Positions 26,251-32,632 of a DNA stretch of 32,632 nucleotides are shown piece after piece. Made by a program: the position numbers and the translations under genes. This DNA is from Chloroflexota bacterium (GTDB lineage Bacteria; Chloroflexota; UBA6077; FW602-bin22): NCBI GenBank assembly GCA_004297775.1, contig SCUE01000026.1:1-32632 (forward strand), in the 5' to 3' direction. Numbering within the stretch: the stretch's first letter is position 1; every line of letters starts with the position of its first letter. The notes below the pieces were generated by a model. The model was not told where the DNA came from. It did not search any database and worked only from the letters and a program-made list of their open reading frames with translations.

Positions 26251-27675
26251 ATGGCACAGGCACGCATCGCGTTCGGAACCGACGGCTGGCGAGCAATCAT
26301 CGCCGACGACTACACGTTTGAGAACGTCCGTGTCTGCGCCCAGGCGTTTGCTGAGGAGCTGCTGACCGATCGCGGCGAACGGGGCTGCGTGATCGCGTAC
26401 GATAACCGATTCGCCAGCGAGCATTTCGCCGACGCCGTCGCCGAAGTGATGGCTGGCAACGGCGTCCGAGTCATCCTGTGCCGGCCTGGCACGCCGACAC
26501 CGGTTCTGTCGTTCTCGATCATCGATCGCGCGGCGGCCGGCGGCGTCATCATCACGGCCAGCCACAACCCCGCGATCTGGAACGGATTCAAAGTCCGTGG
26601 CGACTACGGTGGCGCAGCCGCGCCGGAGACGTTGACGCGCCTCGAAGCGCGCATCGCCGCGATTCAGAGCGGCCAGCCGCCCAGACGGCTGGCGTTCGAC
26701 GACGCGACGCGCCAAGATCTGATCGAGATCTACGACGCGGGACCGCGATACGAAGCGAAGGTTCGGTCGCTCCTCGACACGGAATTCATTCGCGATCGCG
26801 GCCTCACGATCGTCCACGACGCGATGTACGGCGTCGGCGCTGGTTGGATCGAGCGGCTTGTCGGCGGCGGCCGCACGCGGGTCATTCCCGTCAACGCCGA
26901 ACGCAATCCGATCTTTCCGGGCATCAACCCAGAGCCGATTTCGCGGAATCTTGGCGGCCTCCTCGACGGTGTGCAAGCGAATCACGCCGACCTCGGCATC
27001 GCGACCGATGGGGATTCCGATCGACTCGGATTGGCCGATGAACGGGGCGAGTTCATCGATCAGCTTCGGGCCTATTCGCTGATCGTGCTCTACCTTCTCG
27101 AAGTACGTGGTCTGCGCGGTCCGATCGTCAAGACGCTGTCGACCAGCACGATGCTCGATCGGCTGGGTGAACAGTACGGCGTGCCGGTTCACGAGACCGG
27201 GGTCGGATTCAAGTTCGTCGCGCCGAAAATGGTCGAGACGAATGCGATCGTCGGTGGCGAAGAGAGCGGCGGTTACGCGTTCGGCAATCACATCCCGGAA
27301 CGAGATGGCATCGTCGCCGGCCTATACATCGCCGATATGATGGCGCGACTCGGCAAACGCCCGAGCGAGCTCGTCGAGTACCTGTTCTCGAAGGCGGGAA
27401 CGCACTTCTACGATCGAGCCGACGTCGATTTTCCAGCCGACAAGCGCGCGGACATCGTAGCCAGGCTGACATCCGCGACGCCGGATCAGATCGGCGGTGA
27501 GCGTGTCGTCCGAAGTCAGACGACCGACGGATTCAAGTGGATCAGCGATCGTGGGAGCTGGCTCCTGATTCGTTTCAGCGGCACCGAGCCGATCATGCGC
27601 GTCTACACCGAGACCGGTGACCAGGCCAAGGTGCAACGCATCCTCGACCAAGGCCGCGAGCTAGCCGGAGTCTGA
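26251..27675 (+). CDS. Phosphoglucomutase/phosphomannomutase-family enzyme
   Basis: 474 aa, alpha-D-phosphohexomutase superfamily. All four signatures are present: phosphoserine loop TASHNP (102-107, Ser104), metal loop DGDSDR (253-258), sugar-binding GEESGG (near 338), and phosphate-binding RFSGTEP (441-447). It should interconvert a hexose 6-phosphate and 1-phosphate. Whether glucose, mannose or glucosamine is preferred cannot be read, though the FGTDGWRAIIADDYTFENV start is typical of PGM/PMM proteins of this length. Starts eight bases after the sahH stop. A stem-loop CCGCCG-CCTAC-CGGCGG follows its end. Confidence 0.92.
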   Translation: MAQARIAFGTDGWRAIIADDYTFENVRVCAQAFAEELLTDRGERGCVIAYDNRFASEHFADAVAEVMAGNGVRVILCRPGTPTPVLSFSIIDRAAAGGVIITASHNPAIWNGFKVRGDYGGAAAPETLTRLEARIAAIQSGQPPRRLAFDDATRQDLIEIYDAGPRYEAKVRSLLDTEFIRDRGLTIVHDAMYGVGAGWIERLVGGGRTRVIPVNAERNPIFPGINPEPISRNLGGLLDGVQANHADLGIATDGDSDRLGLADERGEFIDQLRAYSLIVLYLLEVRGLRGPIVKTLSTSTMLDRLGEQYGVPVHETGVGFKFVAPKMVETNAIVGGEESGGYAFGNHIPERDGIVAGLYIADMMARLGKRPSELVEYLFSKAGTHFYDRADVDFPADKRADIVARLTSATPDQIGGERVVRSQTTDGFKWISDRGSWLLIRFSGTEPIMRVYTETGDQAKVQRILDQGRELAGV

Positions 27676-27683
27676 GTGCCGCG

Positions 27684-27700
27684 CCGCCGCCTACCGGCGG
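27684..27700. terminator. Stem-loop between convergent genes
   Basis: CCGCCG (27684-27689), loop CCTAC, CGGCGG (27695-27700) forms a 6-bp GC stem nine bases after the phosphohexomutase stop and over the stop of the convergent methylase. No T-run follows on either strand, so an intrinsic terminator is only possible. Confidence 0.3.
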
Positions 27701-28549
27701 AACAGCATCACGTACTCGTGCTTGAACACGTAGAGCCCCATCTTGAGCGCGCGATACCGCCAGAGGTTCGTTGCCTTGCCCTTGCCGCGCACGTTGCCCT
27801 GGATATCCTTGACGTTGATCGCGCGAAGCGTCAGACCGGCCTTCGTGCACTCATTCATAGCGTGGAAGCCGAGCGGGCGTAGACGACCAGCGCTGAAGGC
27901 GCCGCCGATGACGAGCACGACGTGCCCGCCCGCGCGCACGCGTTCGGCGGCGAGACCCGCGACCGTGCCGAAGGCGCGTAGAAAAGCCGCTTCGTCGACG
28001 GCGTTGGACAGATCGCGCGCGTCGGTCGAGAAGCCGATGATGTCGTGGTACGGCGGATCAAGCAACACGCAGTCGACGTCGGCGCGGCCGTGCGACGCGA
28101 GGTGGCACCGAATGTCGGCGGCCGTCTCCCAGGCTCGTGGAGTCGCCGACGAGAACCTCAGCGGTCGTATCCGAGCTGCTTTCGGCCAGCGCGATGCGCT
28201 CGCGTGACTGCTCGGCGATATCTGCGTTCAGCTCGACGCCGATTCCATTCCGGCCGAGTCGGCGACACTCGATCAGTGTCGTGCCCATCCCGCTGAACAG
28301 GTCGAGCACCCAATCGCCGGGTCGCGTGAATCGGCGCAGGATTTGATTCGGAATCTGGGGGACGAAGTTCCCCCAGTAATCGCCCGCATGGCTCGACGCG
28401 CGATCGCGGGCGCCGAGTTGCCACAAGCTGTCGGTGATGATGTCGGGGAAATCGCGCCACTGGTCGAGATCGAACTCTGGCGGTCCGCCCGACCTCGGCG
28501 CTTCTTGACCGCCCAAATCAGCCGTGTGTATAGTCGAATTCCCCGCCAA
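27691..28549 (-). pseudogene. DNA methylase (N6/N4-type) split by a frameshift
   Basis: Two frames together make one methyltransferase. The N-terminal part (28549 to about 28138) has DYWGNFVPQIPNQILRRF, the SAM motif VLDLFSGMGTTLIECRRLG and GIGVELNADIAEQSRERI. The C-terminal part (about 28137 to 27691) has RAWETAADIRCHLASHGRAD, the catalytic LLDPPYHDIIGF, and a GHVVLVIG strand. The frames join if one base is removed near 28138 (GDS followed by RAWETAAD). Either the gene is broken or the assembly has an indel. The recognition sequence is unknown and no restriction gene is nearby. The start is uncertain: a TTG at 28549 would overlap tRNA-Phe, and a later TTG (28516) is also possible. The motif order resembles permuted N6_N4_Mtase or TRM11-like proteins. 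Confidence 0.75.
28505..28534 (+). promoter_or_regulatory. Promoter of tRNA-Phe
   Basis: TTGACC (28505-28510), 18-base spacer, TATAGT (28529-28534), ending ten bases before the tRNA. It lies inside the 5' part of the methylase gene on the other strand. Confidence 0.65.
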
Positions 28550-28617
28550 GGTAGCTCAGTTGGTAGAGCACGGCACTGAAAATGCTGGGGTCGCCAGTTC
28601 AATTCTGGCCCTTGGCA
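28545..28617 (+). tRNA. tRNA-Phe (anticodon GAA)
   Basis: 73 bases. Acceptor GCCAAGG (28545-28551) pairs with CCTTGGC (28610-28616), discriminator A28617. D-arm GCTC-AGTTGGTA-GAGC, anticodon stem CGGCA/TGCTG with loop CTGAAAA (anticodon GAA), T-arm GCCAG-TTCAATT-CTGGC. CCA is not encoded. The stop codon of the convergent small gene begins at the very next base. Confidence 0.96.
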
Positions 28618-28911
28618 CTACTCCTTCACCGATCGGTGGCGCCAGACTTCGATCGCTTGCTGCGCGAGGTCTGACGCGGCTTCATCGCTTTCGGCGGCGG
28701 TGGCGAGGTCGTCGGCCGGGAATCCAACTTCAGCCTGGATGGCTCCGCCGTCGAGCAGGGCGCGAACATGATCGAGCGCTCGGCCATTTCCCGGCCGAAA
28801 CCGCCAGGCGGACTCGAGGCCAACGCGACGCATCAGCGACGCGATCCGCAGACAGCCAATCGCGGCCAGCCGATCACGATCCTCGATCGGCGCCTCGGTC
28901 GGCCACGTCAC
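28618..28911 (-). CDS. Small protein of unknown function downstream of the J-domain gene
   Basis: 97 aa from the GTG at 28911, chosen because it overlaps the J-domain gene's stop as GTGA, like the other junctions of this operon; an in-frame GTG at 28935 is also possible. I do not recognise the family. The sequence has an LAAIGCLRIASLMRRVG helix and an acidic, alanine-rich segment near the end (DDLATAAESDEAASDLAQQAIEVW), suggesting an all-helical protein. Its TAG stop directly abuts the 3' end of tRNA-Phe on the opposite strand. Confidence 0.55.
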   Translation of the reverse strand: MTWPTEAPIEDRDRLAAIGCLRIASLMRRVGLESAWRFRPGNGRALDHVRALLDGGAIQAEVGFPADDLATAAESDEAASDLAQQAIEVWRHRSVKE

Positions 28912-29204
28912 ACCATGTGCCCGAATGCGCGCCACCAGGCCGGATCGTACCGATCGGGTTGTCGCGCGGAGGCATCGACCGCTGGCGTCAGGTCACGGTG
29001 ATAGCGGCGCAGGACTTCGTACGCGGCCGCGATCGACTGGAAGCGCGCGGCCTTCTCGGCGTCGCCGGGGTTGAGATCAGGATGGAGCGCCCGCGCGAGC
29101 GCGATGTAGCGCGCCCGAATCTCGTCTGGCCTGGCGCGGCGCGGGAGATCGAGCGTTCGCAATGCCTCGACGCGATCGCGCTCGGTGGTCGCCGCGCGTG
29201 TCAC
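28908..29204 (-). CDS. Stand-alone J-domain (DnaJ-like) protein
   Basis: 98 aa made almost entirely of a J-domain: LRTLDLPRRARPDEIRARYIALARAL, HPD at 41-43 (the DnaK-stimulating tripeptide), then KAARFQSIAAAYEVLRRY. It has no G/F, zinc or C-terminal substrate domains, so it is a specialised DnaK co-chaperone rather than a full DnaJ. Its ATG overlaps the stop of the dioxygenase-like gene as ATGA (29201-29204) and its stop overlaps the next gene as GTGA. What it delivers to DnaK is unknown; co-expression with the neighbouring cupin enzyme and RecF is implied. Confidence 0.88.
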   Translation of the reverse strand: MTRAATTERDRVEALRTLDLPRRARPDEIRARYIALARALHPDLNPGDAEKAARFQSIAAAYEVLRRYHRDLTPAVDASARQPDRYDPAWWRAFGHMV

Positions 29205-29821
29205 CTCTGATCCTCATCGCACGACTGATTGACGTAACCGGATCGGAACGGCTCGACGCGATTCTCCTCCAGGACGAAGCGGTGTCGATGAATGCAGCCG
29301 ACGTCGTTGCGGAGCAGGTGAATCGAGACCGAGGGCCGCGTGTTGGCCGCTACCACGCGATGGATGTCGTCGCGCGGCGGCATCAATTCGTAGAAATCGC
29401 CGCGTCGCAGATGGCGGCGATCGACCAGTCGAAGGTCAGCCCGATCCTCGATCTCGGTGGCTTCCCGCGCGAAGACCTCCTCGAACTGCTCGCCGCGATA
29501 GAGGCCCACCAGGCCCCAAGCGAGGTGATCGTGGATGGGGGTTGCGGCGCCGGCCGGGACGACCAGACTTGAGATCGAGAGGCTGTGATCGAGGCGGCGA
29601 TACAGGAGATAGGACCCGATTCCGCCGCCCATGCCGCTGGCGATAGCCGGAACGGCGAACTCCTCGGGTAGCCACGAGTCGTCACGCAGCAGGTCGCGGA
29701 AAGGCTCTCGGAGTCGATCGATCACGTCCCCTGAATCCGGCGTGGCATCGATGATTGCCTCGACCGTATCGACGAAAGCGCGAAATCGCCGCGTGTTGAC
29801 GAGGAACTGGTTGGCGATCAT
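29201..29821 (-). CDS. Cysteine dioxygenase-like cupin enzyme
   Basis: 206 aa. The cupin metal site is visible as TPIHDHLAWGLVGLYRGEQFEEVF with H97 and H99, and the third histidine in DDIHRVVAANTRPSVSIHLL (H154). This is the three-His arrangement of the cysteine / 3-mercaptopropionate dioxygenase family, which oxidises thiols to sulfinates with Fe(II) and O2. The N-terminal 60 residues are helical, as in that family. The substrate thiol cannot be told from sequence. ATG at 29821, overlapping the preceding small gene's stop by four bases (ATGA). Confidence 0.8.
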   Translation of the reverse strand: MIANQFLVNTRRFRAFVDTVEAIIDATPDSGDVIDRLREPFRDLLRDDSWLPEEFAVPAIASGMGGGIGSYLLYRRLDHSLSISSLVVPAGAATPIHDHLAWGLVGLYRGEQFEEVFAREATEIEDRADLRLVDRRHLRRGDFYELMPPRDDIHRVVAANTRPSVSIHLLRNDVGCIHRHRFVLEENRVEPFRSGYVNQSCDEDQR

Positions 29822-30126
29822 GGCGACTCTGTCTCAGGCGACGTGGGAACCGCGCTCGTTCCGATGGCAGTGGCAACCTCACGGCACATGCTGGCCGCGA
29901 GGACAGCGTTGCGTGAAGCGTTGACGAGCTTCGCCCAGGCGGCCCAATCACGCGAGCCCTTGCGGGCAGTCGCTTCGTCGCGCGCCAGTCGGTGTAACTG
30001 CGAGATGGCCCGGTTGATGCTGTTCGCAAGCAGGCGAGCGCGATCCTCCGGGCGTTCGATCGCCGCGATCAGCGCCAGAGCGGCTTCGACATCCGGCGGA
30101 ACCTCACGACGACCGTGCTCGCTCAT
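29818..30126 (-). CDS. Small helical protein of unknown function after recF
   Basis: 102 aa from the ATG at 30126, whose ATGA overlaps the recF stop; the longer open frame upstream lies within recF and is a shadow. Predicted mostly alpha-helical (DVEAALALIAAIERPEDRARLLANSINRAI, WAAWAKLVNASRNAVLAASM). It occupies the place where many genomes have a DUF721/DciA gene after recF, but I see no convincing DciA similarity, so I leave it unnamed. Confidence 0.65.
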   Translation of the reverse strand: MSEHGRREVPPDVEAALALIAAIERPEDRARLLANSINRAISQLHRLARDEATARKGSRDWAAWAKLVNASRNAVLAASMCREVATAIGTSAVPTSPETESP

Positions 30127-31316
30127 GCCTGGCCGTCGGCGCCGAATGGCTCGCGCGCGATCACCGTCCCGGCGCGAATCTCGATCACCTGCGACCGGTC
30201 GAGGAAATCGCGATCGATCGCAGTGAGATCGGTCGTGGTCACGATCACTTGCTGGCCCTCGTGGGATGCCGCGAAGACGCGCCGCCGGCGATTGGCATCG
30301 AGTTCGGACAGGACATCGTCGAGCAGAAGTATCGGCCATTCACCGGTCACCTCGCGAACGTACTCGCCCTCGGCGATCTTCAGCGCAAGCGCGCCGGCCC
30401 GTTGCTGGCCACGCGAGCCGTAGGGTAGGAGGTCGTGTCCGGCATTCGTGAGGCGCAGATCGTCGCGATGCGGTCCGACCAGAGTTTGCCCGGTCGCGAT
30501 GTCGCGTCCGCGGCTGGCGGTCAGGGCACGCCGAAACGTATCCGCGACGTCGCCGATTGCGTCGACGGTCGCGCCTTCGACGCCGTCGATGGTCGCGCGA
30601 TACTCCGCGTCAAGCGTTTCGGCGCAGTCGGTGAGCGCGCCGTGGGCATCGCGTACCAGGGTCGTCAACCGACGAACCATTTCCATACGTCGCGCCACGA
30701 TGTAGGCGCCAGTGTTGACGAGCTCTTCCGACCACACGTCGAGATGCTCGTGACGGCCCCCGCCCTCGCGCATCTGCTTGAGGAGTGAGTTCCGCTGCTG
30801 GAGCACCTTGCCGTAGCGCGACAGGGAGCGCACGTGGCGGCCATCCACCTGCGCGATTGCGAGGTCCAGAAAGCGGCGACGCTCTGACGGTGGACCGAGA
30901 ACGAGATCCAGGTCCGCCGGGCTGAACTGGACGACCGTCACCTGGCCGATCACGTCGATCGCCCGGCGCGGCACGCCGTTCACCTTGTACCGCTTGACGA
31001 CGGCGCGCGTCGAGTCTCTGGCATTGAGACGCTCGCCGTTTCCGATTACGATCTCGACGCGGACCGGACCGGAGCGACGTTCGCACTGACCCGAAACACG
31101 CGCGAATCCGGTGTCGGAGTCTTGCACGCCCCAGTGCAACATCTCGCGGTCGGCCGTCGATCGCAGTGACTTGGTGGTGGAGAGGAGGCGTATCGCTTCG
31201 AGGAGGTTGCTCTTCCCCTGCGCGTTGTCGCCGTAGACGACGACTGCATCGCGCAGGGGAAGATCGAGTCGCGCGTAGTTGCGGAAATTCGTCAGCGAAA
31301 GGCTGGAACAGCGCAC
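30123..31316 (-). CDS. recF: DNA replication and repair protein RecF
   Basis: 397 aa, full length. SMC/Rad50-like ATPase that helps load RecA at gaps. Walker A YGDNAQGKSNLLEAI (28-42, Lys35), FSPADLDLVLGPPSERRRFLD, ABC signature YGSRGQQR, Walker B and D-loop ILLLDDVLSELD, and the H-loop TTTD. GTG start with no clear SD. The 50-base gap to the upstream MerR gene contains an 8-bp inverted repeat. Neither dnaA nor dnaN, its usual neighbours, is present; instead it leads an operon with a cupin oxidase and a J-protein. Confidence 0.96.
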   Translation of the reverse strand: MRCSSLSLTNFRNYARLDLPLRDAVVVYGDNAQGKSNLLEAIRLLSTTKSLRSTADREMLHWGVQDSDTGFARVSGQCERRSGPVRVEIVIGNGERLNARDSTRAVVKRYKVNGVPRRAIDVIGQVTVVQFSPADLDLVLGPPSERRRFLDLAIAQVDGRHVRSLSRYGKVLQQRNSLLKQMREGGGRHEHLDVWSEELVNTGAYIVARRMEMVRRLTTLVRDAHGALTDCAETLDAEYRATIDGVEGATVDAIGDVADTFRRALTASRGRDIATGQTLVGPHRDDLRLTNAGHDLLPYGSRGQQRAGALALKIAEGEYVREVTGEWPILLLDDVLSELDANRRRRVFAASHEGQQVIVTTTDLTAIDRDFLDRSQVIEIRAGTVIAREPFGADGQA

Positions 31317-31323
31317 AGGTAAA

Positions 31324-31345
31324 CGCGACGCGCTACGGCGTCGCG
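31324..31345. repeat. Inverted repeat in the merR-recF gap
   Basis: CGCGACGC-GCTACG-GCGTCGCG, a perfect 8-bp stem with a 6-base loop, lies between the MerR stop and the recF start. With only a few bases of TTTACC after it on the minus strand it could act as a weak attenuator, an mRNA processing site or an operator. Confidence 0.4.
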
Positions 31346-31366
31346 ATGCGCCGGCAGGGAGTCGAG

Positions 31367-31639
31367 TTAGCCCGCGGCCGCCATCGATGCACGCTCGCCC
31401 AATCGCGCTTCGAGCGCGGCAACCCGCTGCTCGAGCTCGACGATCTGCGCAACGGCGCGCGGCGAGAATCGCTCATCGCGTGTCAGCGTCAGGGCGCGGC
31501 GAAGATCGAGCAGATCGCCCTCGCTGTAGACCCGACGGCCGCCCGCGCGCGCCGGATGAACGAGTCCCGCGCGTTCCCAGTTATGAAGCGTTCGCCAATG
31601 GACGCCAAGCCGCTCAGCGACTTCACCGACAGAGTACAC
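31367..31639 (-). CDS. MerR-family regulator, HspR-like
   Basis: 90 aa: MerR winged helix-turn-helix (YSVGEVAERLGVHWRTLHNWERAGLV, then a GGRRVYSEGDLLDLRRAL wing) and a short C-terminal coiled coil (VELEQRVAALEARLGERA). The size, SPARTRGGRR-like wing and VAQIVELE segment resemble HspR, the repressor of dnaK operons, more than metal- or drug-sensing MerR proteins; no cysteines are present. GTG start with GGGAG upstream. A J-domain protein is encoded further down the same strand, which fits a heat-shock link, but the HAIR consensus is not seen nearby. Confidence 0.75.
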   Translation of the reverse strand: MYSVGEVAERLGVHWRTLHNWERAGLVHPARAGGRRVYSEGDLLDLRRALTLTRDERFSPRAVAQIVELEQRVAALEARLGERASMAAAG

Positions 31640-31681
31640 CCGCTGCTCCCGACGCTAATTTCGAATGGATGGATAACAGTG

Positions 31682-31727
31682 ATTATAGCCACCGCCATCG
31701 GGTGAATACCCGAACTGTCAAGTCGGG
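31682..31727 (-). promoter_or_regulatory. merR promoter region with overlapping palindromes
   Basis: On the minus strand a consensus TATAAT (31687-31682) precedes the MerR gene by 42 bases. Upstream are two overlapping inverted repeats: CGGGT-N4-ACCCG (31699-31712) and CCCGA-N9-TCGGG (31709-31727), the second containing a TTGACA. The TTGACA is 28 bases from the TATAAT, too far for a normal promoter, so it is more likely part of an operator. Confidence 0.45.
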
Positions 31728-31947
31728 CGGGCGCGCGCTGGCGCGCCTGAAGCGACGCGCCTTGTCACGGTAGGCGTCGGCCCGATGTGATACCCAAGTG
31801 ACCGCCCAAGGTACCAGCCGAGTTCACGATCCAAGTCTCCGTGACGGACAGTATCGGCCTCGCCCCGGCGGCCACGGCGCGTGAGGTGCGATCGCGCTTC
31901 CGAAGAACGTCGCTCACGAATTTGTCATCCAGCGCCAGTTTGCCATC
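31728..31947. other. Region without an assignable gene
   Basis: About 220 bases between the MerR promoter region and the MntA promoter. A 78-codon minus-strand frame (about 32001 to 31765) crosses it and extends into the start of mntA, but it has no recognisable motif and no ribosome-binding site. I see no RNA gene or repeat. Confidence 0.4.
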
Positions 31948-31975
31948 TTGATCTCGGGCGACGCCGCGATAAACT
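31948..31975 (+). promoter_or_regulatory. Promoter of the MntA-HepT module, possibly leaderless
   Basis: TTGATC (31948-31953), 16-base spacer, TAAACT (31970-31975). The -10 ends six bases before the GTG start at 31982, and there is no Shine-Dalgarno in between. Confidence 0.45.
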
Positions 31976-31981
31976 GATCGC

Positions 31982-32281
31982 GTGACAGTTGGAGTCGCCA
32001 TCGACCGCGAACGGATTTCCGACTTCTGCCGCCGGCACGGAATCCGTCGCTTGTCGCTCTTCGGTTCCGTGCTTCGCGACGACTTTCGCGCCGATAGCGA
32101 CGTCGACGTCCTGGTGCAGTTTCAGCCGGGTCACGTACCCGGATTCGCTTTTTTTGGCTTGCAGGATGAGCTATCCGACCTCATCGGGCGCACCGTGGAT
32201 CTCAATACGGCCGGGTTCCTGAGCCGTCACTTCCGCGACAGCGTTGTGGCGGACGCAGAGGTGCTGTACGACGCGGCGTGA
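31982..32281 (+). CDS. mntA: MntA-type minimal nucleotidyltransferase (antitoxin)
   Basis: 99 aa. The pol-beta fold motif GS-x10-D-x-D is complete (G28, S29, D40, D42), with a third acidic residue at about D73 (RTVDL). MntA antitoxins adenylylate a tyrosine in the RX4HXY motif of their HepT partner and so inactivate it. A truncated HepT gene directly follows. GTG start without SD; the promoter lies just upstream. The protein itself looks intact. Confidence 0.85.
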   Translation: MTVGVAIDRERISDFCRRHGIRRLSLFGSVLRDDFRADSDVDVLVQFQPGHVPGFAFFGLQDELSDLIGRTVDLNTAGFLSRHFRDSVVADAEVLYDAA

Positions 32282-32288
32282 CGAGGCA

Positions 32289-32516
32289 TTGCGACTTCGT
32301 GACATGCTCGACGCTTGCAGCAAGGCGGTCGTATTCACCAATCTCCGCGCGCGGCCCGACCTTGACGCGGATGAAATGCTCGTTCACGCGCTCATCAATC
32401 TTCTGACAATCATCGGCGAGGCCAGCAGTCGCATTTCGGACGCTACACGGGAAGCGAATCCTCAAATCGCCTGGCGTCAGATCGCGGCCACCCGCAACCG
32501 GGTAGTCCATGGCTGA
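32289..32516 (+). pseudogene. hepT: Truncated HepT (HEPN) toxin
   Basis: HepT/DUF86-like helices are clear: RLRDMLDACSKAVVF, then EMLVHALINLLTIIGEASSRISD, and IAWRQIAATRNRVVHG followed at once by TGA. HepT continues beyond this point with a Tyr (RX4HXY) and a further helix. Here the frame ends two codons after the His, so the tyrosine targeted by MntA and the C-terminus are missing. The start is uncertain: a TTG at 32298, an ATG at 32304, or a start overlapping the mntA stop. The next bases are the tail of a probable transposase, which suggests that an insertion cut the gene. Confidence 0.75.
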
Positions 32517-32518
32517 CA

Positions 32519-32632
32519 TCACGACAGTTTTAATGTTGGGCGGGTGAGGGGGAGGAGATGGAAGGTGCAGTGGAGCGCGGTGTCGTTGGTGAAGCCGCGC
32601 AGAATTGCCTGAAGGCCGAGTTGAAAGATGCT
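32519..32632 (-). CDS. C-terminal tail of a probable transposase (partial)
   Basis: A minus-strand frame enters from the right edge and reads SIFQLGLQAILRGFTNDTALH..LLPLTRPTLKLS before TGA at 32521-32519. The hydrophobic, leucine-rich ending FQLGLQAILR followed by a basic tail resembles the C-terminus of DDE (IS4-like) transposases. It begins two bases after the premature stop of hepT, as expected if an insertion sequence entered that gene. Only 37 residues are visible, so the identification is weak. Confidence 0.4.
   Translation of the reverse strand, partial: SIFQLGLQAILRGFTNDTALHCTFHLLPLTRPTLKLS

Noticed and set aside
31716..31721. TTGACA as the -35 of the merR TATAAT
   Set aside because: The spacing is 28 bases, far outside 15-20; no -10-like hexamer lies at 17 bases from it.
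31765..32001. A 78-codon minus-strand frame upstream of mntA
   Set aside because: No ribosome-binding site, no recognised family, and it overlaps the start of mntA; I cannot support it as a gene.

Overview
The window is high-GC, gene-dense bacterial DNA. Gene content and order suggest Chloroflexota (Limnocylindria / Dehalococcoidia-like soil or groundwater lineages): a short archaeal-type SahH beside mtnA, the run alaS - baseplate-J-like membrane protein - ruvX - mltG - aroE joined by ATGA overlaps, frequent GTG/TTG starts, and tRNA genes without an encoded CCA. This assignment is inference from gene order and was not searched.

Layout. 1-910: the 3' tail of a probable transposase, then a HigBA-type toxin-antitoxin module behind a palindromic operator. 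911-1428: no intact gene; it holds a frameshifted relic (1091-1283) of a membrane protein whose intact copy lies at 7785-9236. 1429-6315: a tightly packed catabolic operon (SDR dehydrogenase, thiolase-like protein without the usual cysteine, DUF35 Zn-ribbon/OB partner, fused double CoA-transferase), followed by a Gal80-like Gfo/Idh/MocA protein (6460-7599) and tRNA-Leu(UAA). 7785-10869: GT-C-like membrane protein, SAM methyltransferase, DUF192 protein and a small unknown. 10931-12427: membrane-anchored class III adenylate/guanylate cyclase. 12458-22814, all minus strand: uvrA, then the operon larC - alaS - baseplate-J-like - ruvX - mltG - aroE. 22945-27675, plus strand: mtnA, a PfkB kinase, sahH and a phosphohexomutase. 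The first three form a coherent set for disposing of SAM by-products (MTA/MTR-1-P, SAH, adenosine). 27691-31639, minus strand: an HspR-like MerR regulator, recF, a small unknown, a cysteine-dioxygenase-like cupin, a J-domain protein, another unknown, and a DNA methylase split by a frameshift. tRNA-Phe(GAA) lies in the opposite orientation inside this run. 31982-32632: an MntA nucleotidyltransferase, a HepT (HEPN) toxin cut off inside its RX4HXY motif, and the 3' tail of a probable transposase.

Most of the window is ordinary core metabolism and DNA repair. The less ordinary parts are: the catabolic block placed between a relic and an intact copy of one membrane-protein gene; a thiolase/DUF35 pair that looks like a retro-aldolase rather than a thiolase; a fused CoA-transferase with one half apparently lacking the catalytic Asp; and several promoters whose -10 hexamer ends only 6-9 bases before the start codon, suggesting leaderless transcripts (including a possible CTG start for mtnA). 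Both ends of the window touch probable insertion sequences, and the right-hand one appears to have truncated hepT.
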